A stretch of DNA of 64,000 nt from Streptomyces flavofungini (GTDB lineage: Bacteria > Actinomycetota > Actinomycetes > Streptomycetales > Streptomycetaceae), in assembly GCF_014650815.1 (NCBI RefSeq), contig NZ_BMVR01000005.1:565484-629483 (forward strand), in the 5' to 3' direction. Under the pieces are notes generated by a model. The model worked only from the letters and a program-made list of their open reading frames with translations. It made no database searches and had not been told where the DNA came from. Below are positions 1 to 8,468 of the stretch, piece by piece (within the stretch, counting starts at the first letter, position 1; every line of letters starts with the position of its first letter). The position numbers and the translations under genes were made by a program.

Positions 1-166
1 TCGAGCGCCGAAGGCAGGAGCGGGGGACCCAAGGTAAGCGCCGGGCCCGCGCGTTGAACGGCAGCAGCCGTGCGACGCGAGGAGGACCGGCTAGGGGTGA
101 AGTCGTGCGGAAGCCGTACGACCGGGCACTCACCCGCCCGAACCCGACAGCTCACCTCGCAGGCGT
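1..166 (+). ncRNA. c-di-AMP (ydaO/yuaA-type) riboswitch, 5' end cut by window edge
   Basis: The 184 nt before the rpfA start carry the conserved blocks of the ydaO/yuaA riboswitch class in order: GGGGGACCCA at 23-32, TAGGGGTGAAG at 92-102, and the 3' block CCCGAACCCGACAGC running into CTCACCTCGCAGGC at 137-164. This class binds cyclic di-AMP and usually turns expression off. In Streptomyces it is known upstream of resuscitation-promoting-factor genes, which fits the gene that follows. The outermost 5' strand of the fold probably lies before position 1. The rpfA ribosome site would lie just after the fold. Confidence 0.85.
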
Positions 167-184
167 CGGTGAGGGGATCACTCC

Positions 185-919
185 ATGCTGTTTTCCGGCA
201 AGGGCAAGCACCGCCGTCCGACCGCTGTCGACAAGGCCACCCGTGCCGCCACCGTGGTCGGCGTCACCGGCGCCGCTGTCGCCGCCCCGCTGATGGCCGC
301 CGGCACCGCCAACGCCGCCACCGCCGACCAGTGGGACCGGGTCGCCCAGTGCGAGGCCGGCGGCAACTGGTCCATCAACACCGGCAACGGCTACTACGGC
401 GGTCTGCAGTTCTCGGCCTCCACCTGGGCCGCGTACGGCGGCACCAAGTACGCCGCGACCGCCAACCAGGCCACCAAGGCCCAGCAGATCGAGATCGGCG
501 AGAAGGTCCTCGCGGGCCAGGGCAAGGGTGCCTGGCCGAGCTGTGGCGTGGGCCTCACCGGCGCCGCGTACAACGGTGGCGGTGCCGAGCAGCCGAAGCC
601 GCAGCAGCAGCCCCAGCAGCAGGCCAAGCCCCAGCAGCAGCCGCAGCAGCAGGCCCAGCCCCAGCAGCAGGCCAAGCCGCAGCCGAAGCCGCAGCAGGCC
701 GCCCCGCAGACCGAGTCGAAGAAGACCGTCGAGACCCCGACCGGCAAGGTCGTGAAGAAGGGCGACGGCGAGTACAAGGTCAAGACCGGCGACACCCTCT
801 CCAAGATCGCCGAGGAGCACGACGTCAAGGGCGGCTGGCACAAGGTGTACAAGCTCAACGGCGACATCATCGCCGACGCCGACGTGATCTACCCGGGCCA
901 GCAGCTGCACCTCAGCTGA
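185..919 (+). CDS. rpfA: Resuscitation-promoting factor RpfA (secreted muralytic enzyme with LysM domain)
   Basis: This is a 244-residue secreted cell-wall hydrolase. Residues 1-44 form a long signal peptide ending TANA. Residues 45-125 are the lysozyme-like Rpf fold, beginning ATADQWDRVAQCEAGGNW, with Glu57 in QCEAGG as the expected catalytic acid and a second Cys in WPSCG available for a disulfide. A Gln/Pro/Lys-rich linker (about 133-185) leads to a C-terminal LysM domain (about 195-243, starting YKVKTGDTLSKIA) that binds peptidoglycan. The family cleaves peptidoglycan and promotes spore germination. The gene stands alone between the c-di-AMP riboswitch and a perfect terminator hairpin, so its main visible control is the second messenger c-di-AMP. 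Confidence 0.93.
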   Translation: MLFSGKGKHRRPTAVDKATRAATVVGVTGAAVAAPLMAAGTANAATADQWDRVAQCEAGGNWSINTGNGYYGGLQFSASTWAAYGGTKYAATANQATKAQQIEIGEKVLAGQGKGAWPSCGVGLTGAAYNGGGAEQPKPQQQPQQQAKPQQQPQQQAQPQQQAKPQPKPQQAAPQTESKKTVETPTGKVVKKGDGEYKVKTGDTLSKIAEEHDVKGGWHKVYKLNGDIIADADVIYPGQQLHLS

Positions 920-963
920 CGCTGAGCCCCGCCGCCTCGCCCTCCCCGTCCCCACGGGTCTCC

Positions 964-1002
964 CTCGCCCCGGTGCGTACCCCCCGTACGCACCGGGGCG
1001 AG
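964..1002 (+). terminator. Rho-independent-type hairpin after rpfA
   Basis: A perfect 17-bp inverted repeat (964-980 with 986-1002) has a 5-nt CCCCC loop and sits 45 nt after the rpfA stop. There is no U-tract, as is usual in Streptomyces. It separates rpfA from eno. Confidence 0.75.
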
Positions 1003-1195
1003 GTGCTGTCCGGGGGCGGCCGCGCGGCGGGTGTCCCGGTCCGGGAGTACGCCCAGGGCGAAGCTACCGGTCGGTAAGAACCTTGGGTTACGTCCGGATT
1101 CCCTGGGAATTGGCCCGATGGCCGTCCCACGGGGCGGGCGGTCGGCTGGCCGAAGCTCCCGGGCCCGTTAGGCTCAGGAGACGCAGGGCCGATGA

Positions 1196-2560
<1,365 letters not shown>

Positions 2561-2680
2561 GCTCCACCTGAAGGGCTGAGCCGCTTCGGGGGCCAAGCCC
2601 TAGCCAGTCGTACGTACGTCCTCGTACTCGGTCCCGTACCGTGTGCGGGGACGTACGCGCGTACTGGGGAGGCGAGAGGC

Positions 2681-3193
2681 ATGGCTGGGAAAGTCCGGGA
2701 CAAGGACCGGTTCTCCACCGCCACCCGGCTGAAGCTGCTCGGCGAGCAGACCGCCGAGCGTGTCTACCGCTCGCAGACCAAGCGCCAGGCCCGCCGCTCC
2801 CGGCTCACCGGCCGCGCCGCGCTCCTGGTGCTCGTCGTCTGCTCGCTGGTCGTGGCGCTCGCCTATCCGATACGGCAGTACGTGTCCCAGCGCGCCGAGA
2901 TCGCCGAGCAGCGCCAGAAGCAGGCCGAGCACCGCGAGAACGTCGAGCGGCTGCGCGACGAGAAGGCCCGCTGGCAGGACGACGCGTACGCCGAGCAGCG
3001 CGTCCGGGACCGGCTGCACTACGTGCTGCCGGGCGAGACCGGGTTCACCGTCATCGACCCCGCGGCCGCGGCGGACCACCGCGGGGACGAGGGGGCGGCG
3101 GACCGGCCCTGGTACGCGAACGTGTGGGACGGCGTCGACAACGCCGACAACGCCGACCGTGCCGGGAGCGCCGACAAGGCCGACCGGGACTGA
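2681..3193 (+). CDS. Septum formation initiator family protein (DivIC/FtsB-like)
   Basis: This is a 170-residue single-pass membrane protein. After a basic cytoplasmic N-terminus there is one transmembrane helix (about residues 45-63, LLVLVVCSLVVALAYP). A coiled coil follows (about 66-105, rich in Gln/Glu/Arg), then the family signature RDRLHYVLPGETGF. Such proteins pair with FtsL in the divisome, and in Streptomyces they support sporulation septation. The C-terminal tail is acidic with Asn/Ala/Asp repeats. The position directly after eno and before a DUF501 gene and a Ppx/GppA gene is a conserved actinobacterial order. A 9-bp inverted repeat (2613-2621 with 2649-2657) lies just upstream. Confidence 0.9.
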   Translation: MAGKVRDKDRFSTATRLKLLGEQTAERVYRSQTKRQARRSRLTGRAALLVLVVCSLVVALAYPIRQYVSQRAEIAEQRQKQAEHRENVERLRDEKARWQDDAYAEQRVRDRLHYVLPGETGFTVIDPAAAADHRGDEGAADRPWYANVWDGVDNADNADRAGSADKADRD

Positions 3194-3267
3194 CGTGCCC
3201 CGCACCGGTCGGCCCCTCTACCTTGGAACCCCGTCGCAGAACCGAACGATCGAACCGAAAGACAGGC

Positions 3268-3792
3268 ATGCAGACGCCCCCGCCCCAGACCGAGTCCACC
3301 GCGCCCACGGACGCCGACATCGCCGCGTTCCAGGAGCAGCTCGGGCGCCCGCCGCGCGGTCTGCGCGCGATCGCCCACCGCTGCCCCTGCGGCAACCCGG
3401 ACGTGGTCGAGACGGCGCCGCGGCTGCCCGACGGCACGCCGTTCCCCACCACGTACTACCTGACGTGCCCGCGGGCCGCCTCCGCCATCGGCACGCTGGA
3501 GGCCAACGGGGTCATGAAGGAGATGACGGAGCGGCTCGCCACCGATCCCGAGCTGGCCGCCGCGTACCGTGCCGCCCACGAGGACTACATCGCCCGGCGC
3601 GACTCCATCGAGGTCCTTGAGGGCTTCCCGTCGGCCGGGGGCATGCCCGACCGCGTGAAGTGCCTGCACGTCCTCGTGGGCCACTCACTGGCCGCGGGCC
3701 CCGGGGTGAACCCGCTCGGCGACGAAGCCATTGCCATGTTGCCGGAGTGGTGGCGCAAGGGCCCGTGCGTGGGCCGCGCCGACTCCGCCTGA
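3268..3792 (+). CDS. DUF501 domain-containing protein
   Basis: This 174-residue cytoplasmic protein is of unknown function. It matches the DUF501 family, seen from the CPCGNPDVVET segment (about residues 46-56), FPTTYYLTCPRAASAIGTLE, and the C-terminal VKCLHVLVGHSLAAGPGVNPLGDEA. The conserved Cys residues (in CPCG, LTCP and KCLH) and His residues suggest a metal- or ligand-binding pocket, but none is proven. The gene is almost always beside ftsB/divIC and ppx in actinobacteria, so it is likely co-transcribed with the septation gene 74 nt upstream. The ATG at 3268 begins the family's usual N-terminus. Confidence 0.9.
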   Translation: MQTPPPQTESTAPTDADIAAFQEQLGRPPRGLRAIAHRCPCGNPDVVETAPRLPDGTPFPTTYYLTCPRAASAIGTLEANGVMKEMTERLATDPELAAAYRAAHEDYIARRDSIEVLEGFPSAGGMPDRVKCLHVLVGHSLAAGPGVNPLGDEAIAMLPEWWRKGPCVGRADSA

Positions 3793-3973
3793 CCCGGCAC
3801 CGGAGCTGCCCCGGCCCACCGCTCCGCGGCGGGCATTCCCCGCCCACCCGCGTCGGCAGGCCGTTCGACGCGAGCGGCCAGCCGCCTCCCGGCTTCGCCC
3901 GGCCGTGGGCAGCCTCAGCCGCTGTCCGTCCCACCCTGTGGGCAGCTGGGCCGCCCAGAGGGCGATAGGGGCA

Positions 3974-4013
3974 TCCCCTGCTCGAGCGAAGCCGAGAGCT
4001 TGGGGAAGGGTGG
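3974..4013. repeat. Dispersed Streptomyces intergenic repeat
   Basis: The segment CCCCTGCTCGAGCGAAGCC continuing into GAGAGCTTGGGGAAGGGTGG is a GC-rich imperfect hairpin. A related core, CCCCCTGCTC with GAGCTTGGGGG, recurs at 19393-19418 inside a larger repeat. It lies in the 266-nt gap before ppx and may act as a weak terminator or attenuator. Confidence 0.55.
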
Positions 4014-4058
4014 GCAGAGCCCCGGCCCACGGCACCGTCAACGACTAGGAGAACCCCG

Positions 4059-5003
4059 ATGACCCGCGTGGCAGCCATCGACTGCGGTACCAACTCGATC
4101 CGCCTGCTCGTGGCCGACGCCGACCCGGCGACGGGCCAACTCGTCGACCTGGACCGCCGGATGGAGATCGTCCGGCTGGGGCAGGGCGTGGACAGGACGG
4201 GACGGCTCGCGCCGGAGGCGCTGGAGCGGACGTTCGCGGCCTGCCGCGAGTACGCCGGGGTCATCAAGGAACACGGCGCGGAGCGCCTCCGCTTCGTCGC
4301 CACCTCCGCCTCCCGGGACGCCGAGAACCGCGACGACTTCGTCCGCGGCGTCCTCGACATCCTCGGCGTCGAACCGGAGGTGATCAGCGGCGACCAGGAG
4401 GCCGAGTTCTCCTTCACGGGCGCGACCAGGGAACTCAAGGGCCACGCGGACATGCCGGGCCCGTACCTGGTCGTCGACATCGGCGGCGGCTCCACGGAGT
4501 TCGTGGTCGGCGACGACCAGGTCCGCGCGGCCCGCTCCGTGGACGTCGGCTGCGTACGCATGACGGAGCGCCACCTCGCGCGCGGCGGCGTCGTCTCCGC
4601 GGACCCGCCCACCGAGGCCCAGCTCGCCGCGATCCGCGCGGACGTCGAGGCGGCCCTGGACCTCGCCGAGGAAACCGTCCCGCTGCGCGCGGCCCGCACC
4701 CTCGTGGGCCTCGCGGGCTCGGTCACCACGGTGGCCGGTATCGCGCTGGGCCTGGACGCGTACGACTCCGCCGCGATCCACCACTCCCGCTTCCCGTACG
4801 CCCGCGTCGCGGAGATCGCCGACATGCTCGTGCGCTCCACGCACGCCGAGCGCGCGGCCATCCCCGTGATGCACCCGGGCCGCGTCGACGTCATCGCGGC
4901 GGGCGTCCTCGTGCTGCTCGCGATCATGGAGCGGGCCGGGGCCACCGAACTCGTCGTGAGCGAGCACGACATCCTCGACGGCATCGCCTGGTCGATCGCC
5001 TGA
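4059..5003 (+). CDS. ppx: Ppx/GppA family exopolyphosphatase
   Basis: The 314-residue product belongs to the actin-like ASKHA phosphatase superfamily that hydrolyses inorganic polyphosphate or pppGpp. The N-terminal motif AAIDCGTNSIRLLVAD (about residues 5-20) is phosphate-binding loop 1, FVATSASRDAENRDDF follows, and VVDIGGGSTEFV (about 140-151) is loop 2. At about 314 residues it is the short form with only the two-lobed catalytic core and no C-terminal HD domain. An AGGAGA sits just ahead of the ATG. Confidence 0.92.
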   Translation: MTRVAAIDCGTNSIRLLVADADPATGQLVDLDRRMEIVRLGQGVDRTGRLAPEALERTFAACREYAGVIKEHGAERLRFVATSASRDAENRDDFVRGVLDILGVEPEVISGDQEAEFSFTGATRELKGHADMPGPYLVVDIGGGSTEFVVGDDQVRAARSVDVGCVRMTERHLARGGVVSADPPTEAQLAAIRADVEAALDLAEETVPLRAARTLVGLAGSVTTVAGIALGLDAYDSAAIHHSRFPYARVAEIADMLVRSTHAERAAIPVMHPGRVDVIAAGVLVLLAIMERAGATELVVSEHDILDGIAWSIA

Positions 5004-5092
5004 GTACCTTGATCGGCTGAGCGCTCCGGACGACGTCTGAGCGGCCCGGAAGGGGGTTGGAATGCCTCCTTCCGGGGCTCCGCCGAGAAAGT

Positions 5093-5110
5093 TCGTGAAG
5101 TTCTTCACAA
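5093..5110. promoter_or_regulatory. Predicted Rex operator (ROP) upstream of ndh
   Basis: The 18-nt TCGTGAAGTTCTTCACAA matches the Rex consensus TTGTGAANNNNTTCACAA at 13 of 14 defined positions, including a perfect GTGAA-N4-TTCAC core. Rex senses NADH/NAD+ and represses respiratory genes in S. coelicolor when NADH is high. The site lies 308 nt before the NADH dehydrogenase start, so it implies a long leader or a distal promoter. Confidence 0.8.
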
Positions 5111-5309
5111 GGAAATCGGCCCTGTTGGGCGAGGTTTTGAGGAGTTCGGCCCGGGAACGGGCGGGGGGAGGGCCCGAAGGCGGGTGCCGGGAGCGCTTCC
5201 GGGGTGTTGCCGGGGTGTGAACCAGGGTGTGGTCCACCGGGCGCCGGAGCCAGGAGCGGCAGCTCACGAGGGGTTGACAACGACTCGCGCGGGGCGGTGG
5301 TTCCCCCGT

Positions 5310-5323
5310 GAGGTCATGACCTC
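5310..5323. promoter_or_regulatory. Perfect 14-bp palindrome upstream of ndh
   Basis: GAGGTCATGACCTC is self-complementary over all 14 positions and lies 95 nt before the ndh start, downstream of the Rex site and of a TTGACA at 5274-5279. It resembles a dimeric repressor operator, but the regulator cannot be named. Confidence 0.45.
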
Positions 5324-5417
5324 CGTCACGTGGGCGGCGAAGTGTAGCAGAGGCCCCACCCATGCTTGTGAAGGGGCGCACGAGCGACCCCCCGGGAGGG
5401 GGTGGATACTCGATGGC

Positions 5418-6818
5418 ATGAGCACCACGGAGCGTCCCAGGATCCTCGTAGTAGGCGGTGGGTACGTAGGCCTGTACGCAGCTCGACGCATTCTGAAGAA
5501 GATGCGCTACGGAGAGGCGACCGTCACGGTCGTCGACCCGCGCTCGTACATGACGTACCAGCCCTTCCTCCCCGAAGCCGCGGCCGGCAGCATTTCGCCT
5601 CGGCACGTCGTCGTCCCGCTGCGACGCGTGCTGCCCAAGGCGGAAGTTCTCACCGGCCGGGTCACGACCATCGACCAGGACCGCAAGGTCGCCACGATCG
5701 CGCCGCTCGTCGGCGAGGCGTACGAGCTGCCGTTCGACTACCTGGTCATCGCGATGGGCGCGGTCTCCCGCACCTTCCCGATCCCCGGCCTCGCCGAGCA
5801 GGGCATCGGCATGAAGGGCATCGAGGAGGCCATCGGCCTGCGCAACCACGTGCTCGAGCAGCTCGACAAGGCCGACTCCACGACGGACGAGGAGGTCCGC
5901 CGCAAGGCGCTCACCTTCGTCTTCGTCGGCGGTGGCTTCGCCGGTGCCGAGACCATCGGCGAGGTCGAGGACATGGCCCGCGACGCGGCCAAGTACTACA
6001 AGAGCGTGAAGCGCGAGGACATGCGCTTCCTGCTCGTCGACGTCGCCGACAAGATCCTCCCCGAGGTCGGCCCGAAGCTCGGCGCCTACGGCAAGGAGCA
6101 CCTGGAAGGCCGCGGCGTCGAGGTCTACCTGAAGACCGGCATGGACTCCTGCGTGGACGGCCACGTGGTCCTGAACAACGGCCTCGAGGTCGACTCCAAC
6201 ACCATCGTGTGGACCGCGGGCGTCAAGCCCAACCCGGCGCTCGCGCGCTTCGGTCTGCCGCTCGGCCCCCGTGGCCACGTCGACACCCAGACGACCCTCC
6301 AGGTCCAGGGCACCGACTACATCTGGGCCGCGGGCGACAACGCCCAGGTGCCGGACATGGTCGGCCGCAAGGCGGGCAACGAGAACGCCTGGTGCCCGCC
6401 GAACGCCCAGCACGCGCTGCGCCAGGCCAAGGTCCTCGGCGACAACGTGATCTCCGGCATGCGGGGCTTCCCGCAGAAGGAGTACAGCCACGCCAACAAG
6501 GGCGCGGTCGCGGGCCTCGGCCTGCACAAGGGCGTCGCGATGATCGTCATGGGCAAGATGAAGATCAAGCTCAAGGGCCGTCTCGCCTGGTACATGCACC
6601 GTGGCTACCACGGCATGGCGATGCCGACGTTCAACCGCAAGATCCGCGTCTTCGCGGACTGGACGCTGGGCATGTTCCTCAAGCGCGAGGTCGTCTCGCT
6701 CGGCGCCATGGAGACGCCCCGCGAGGAGTTCTACGAGGCCGCCAAGCCGGCCCCGAAGCCCGCGGCCAAGGCCGAGGTCCCGGCCGCTCCGGTCGAGGAG
6801 AAGGCCAAGGCCTCCTGA
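5418..6818 (+). CDS. ndh: Type II NADH dehydrogenase (NDH-2)
   Basis: This is a 466-residue FAD enzyme that passes electrons from NADH to menaquinone without pumping protons. Residues 7-25 (PRILVVGGGYVGLYAARRI) are the FAD dinucleotide fold and about 170-185 (FVFVGGGFAGAETIGEVED) the NADH fold. GDNAQVPD near residue 310 contacts FAD. The C-terminal part carries the membrane-associating region, then a Pro/Ala/Lys-rich tail (AKPAPKPAAKAEVPAAPVEE). GGAGGGGG shortly before the ATG at 5418 fixes the start. Upstream, 414 nt of non-coding DNA hold a Rex operator and a second palindrome, so redox control is likely. Confidence 0.94.
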   Translation: MSTTERPRILVVGGGYVGLYAARRILKKMRYGEATVTVVDPRSYMTYQPFLPEAAAGSISPRHVVVPLRRVLPKAEVLTGRVTTIDQDRKVATIAPLVGEAYELPFDYLVIAMGAVSRTFPIPGLAEQGIGMKGIEEAIGLRNHVLEQLDKADSTTDEEVRRKALTFVFVGGGFAGAETIGEVEDMARDAAKYYKSVKREDMRFLLVDVADKILPEVGPKLGAYGKEHLEGRGVEVYLKTGMDSCVDGHVVLNNGLEVDSNTIVWTAGVKPNPALARFGLPLGPRGHVDTQTTLQVQGTDYIWAAGDNAQVPDMVGRKAGNENAWCPPNAQHALRQAKVLGDNVISGMRGFPQKEYSHANKGAVAGLGLHKGVAMIVMGKMKIKLKGRLAWYMHRGYHGMAMPTFNRKIRVFADWTLGMFLKREVVSLGAMETPREEFYEAAKPAPKPAAKAEVPAAPVEEKAKAS

Positions 6819-6859
6819 CGGCCCAGGCCGAGGCCGTCTGACGGCCCGTAGTACAGCGT

Positions 6860-6897
6860 GAAAGGGTCCCCGCCATCCGTGGTGCGGGGGCCCTTTC
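6860..6897 (+). terminator. Hairpin terminator after ndh
   Basis: The stem GAAAGGGTCCCCGC (6860-6873) pairs with GCGGGGGCCCTTTC (6884-6897) with one G-U pair and a 10-nt loop. It sits 42 nt after the ndh stop. Confidence 0.75.
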
Positions 6898-7039
6898 GGC
6901 ATTCCCGGCAGTCGCTAGATGCCCTCTGCACGCATTTTGCATATTCGTAACGATGCAACGGGACTGCGCGGGCGGCCCGTTGGTGTTTACGTGGTGTTGG
7001 ACCGTTCCGTTCCGGGTTGTGATCACGGAGGTGTGCGCC

Positions 7040-8356
7040 ATGCAGGACGCCGCACTGCGGCTGCAGAATCTTGCCGAGCAGTTGGTGGGAACCGAGCTGC
7101 CGGTTCGGATCCGGGCCTGGGACGGTTCGGAGGCGGGGCCGCCGGGCGCCCCCACCCTCGTCGTACGCCACCGCCGCGCCCTGCGCCGCCTGTTGTGGAA
7201 GCCGGGCGAGCTGGGCCTCGCGCGGGCGTGGGTGGCCGGGGACATCGATGTCGACGGGGACCTGTACGCGGTGCTCGATCTGCTCGCCGAGTTCATCTGG
7301 GAGCGCTCCGACGACGCCCCGGGCCTCGCCGAGAAGCTGCGCGACCCGCAGGTCCGCGCCGCCGCCCGGTCGCTGCTCGCGCTCGCCGCGCCGTTCGTGC
7401 CGCCGCCCGTGCCGCGCGAGGAGACGCGCAGGCCCGGCAGGCCGCACCGGCACACCAAGGGCAGCGACAAGAAGGCCATCAGCCACCACTACGACGTCGG
7501 CAACGATTTCTACGAGCTGGTGCTCGGCCCCTCGATGGTCTACTCGTGCGCCTACTGGGAGTCCCCGGAGTCCAGCCTGGAGGACGCCCAGCGCGACAAG
7601 CTCGAACTCATCGCCCGCAAGCTCGGCCTGAAGCCCGGCATGCGGCTCCTGGACGTCGGCTGCGGCTGGGGCTCCATGGCCATCCACGCGGCCCGTGAGC
7701 ACGGCGTGCGCGTCATCGGCGTCACGCTCTCGCAGGAGCAGGCCGCGTACGCCAGGAAGCGCATCGCCCAGGAGGGCCTCACCGACCGGATCGAGATCCG
7801 CGTCCAGGACTACCGCGACGTGCGCGACGGCCCGTACGACGCCATCTCCTCCATCGGCATGGCCGAACACGTCGGCGCCGAGCGGTACTTGGACTACGCC
7901 AACGACCTGTACGCCCTCCTGAAGCCCGGCGGCCGCCTCCTGAACCACCAGATCGCCCGCCGCCCCCAGGCCGACGAGACGGCCTACTCGGTGGACGAGT
8001 TCATCGACGCCTATGTCTTCCCCGACGGCGAGCTCGCCCCGCTCGGCACCACCGTCGGCCTCCTGGAACGCGCGGGCTTCGAGGTCCGCGACGTCGAGTC
8101 CATCCGCGAGCACTACGCCCTCACCCTGCGCCACTGGGTCTCCCGCCTGGAACAGCGCTGGCAGGACGGCGTCCGCCTGACCACCCCGGGCCGGGCCCGC
8201 GTCTGGCGCCTCTACATGGCGGCATCGGCCCTGGCCTTCGAGAGCAACCGCATAGGGGTCAACCAGGTCCTTGCGGTACGGACGCCGGAGAGGGGTGGAT
8301 CAGGGATGCCGCTGAGGTCGAGGACATGGAGGGAATCCAGCCCGTCCGGCGTTTGA
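7040..8356 (+). CDS. cfa: Cyclopropane-fatty-acyl-phospholipid synthase family methyltransferase
   Basis: The 438-residue protein methylates unsaturated acyl chains of membrane phospholipids using S-adenosylmethionine. An N-terminal lipid-binding part (about 1-140) is followed by the methyltransferase fold. The DVGNDFYELVLGPSMVYSCAYW substrate segment comes before LLDVGCGWGSMAIHAA, the SAM-binding loop (about residues 205-220). The HQIARR and SIREHYALTLRHWV blocks are typical. GGAGG at 7027-7031 selects the ATG at 7040. The last seven codons (ESSPSGV) and the TGA stop come from a dispersed repeat that begins at 8338, so the C-terminus is repeat-derived. Confidence 0.92.
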   Translation: MQDAALRLQNLAEQLVGTELPVRIRAWDGSEAGPPGAPTLVVRHRRALRRLLWKPGELGLARAWVAGDIDVDGDLYAVLDLLAEFIWERSDDAPGLAEKLRDPQVRAAARSLLALAAPFVPPPVPREETRRPGRPHRHTKGSDKKAISHHYDVGNDFYELVLGPSMVYSCAYWESPESSLEDAQRDKLELIARKLGLKPGMRLLDVGCGWGSMAIHAAREHGVRVIGVTLSQEQAAYARKRIAQEGLTDRIEIRVQDYRDVRDGPYDAISSIGMAEHVGAERYLDYANDLYALLKPGGRLLNHQIARRPQADETAYSVDEFIDAYVFPDGELAPLGTTVGLLERAGFEVRDVESIREHYALTLRHWVSRLEQRWQDGVRLTTPGRARVWRLYMAASALAFESNRIGVNQVLAVRTPERGGSGMPLRSRTWRESSPSGV

Positions 8357-8405
8357 GGACGAGCCGCGAAGCGGCGACAAAGGGGGGCAGGAGGCGAAGC
8401 CCCCG
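8338..8405 (+). repeat. Dispersed GC-rich repeat, copy A
   Basis: This copy begins CAGCCCGTCCGGCGTTTGAG and runs through GAAGCGGCG, GGGGGGCAGG and AAGCCCCC. The same module occurs at 19421-19505, 40464-40565 and 43302-43395. It overlaps the 3' end of cfa and supplies its stop codon (TGA at 8354-8356). Confidence 0.8.
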
Positions 8406-8415
8406 GATGACGACG

Positions 8416-8451
8416 GCGGGGCCCCGGGGTGCGTTCACCCCGGGGCCCCGC
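8416..8451. terminator. Bidirectional terminator between cfa and the ABC permease
   Basis: This is a perfect 16-bp inverted repeat (8416-8431 with 8436-8451) with a CGTT loop. It lies between convergent genes, 17 nt past the end of the leftward permease gene. Confidence 0.8.
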
Positions 8452-8468
8452 TCAGCTCAGCGCAGGCG

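Noticed and set aside
595-705. CAG/CCG-rich stretch as a microsatellite or repeat element
   Set aside because: It encodes the in-frame Gln/Pro/Lys linker of RpfA with mixed codons, so it is protein linker sequence and not a separate repeat feature.
4038-6902. A very long leftward open frame across ppx and ndh
   Set aside because: High-GC antisense frames often lack stops. It has no recognisable domains, while both rightward genes have clear motifs.
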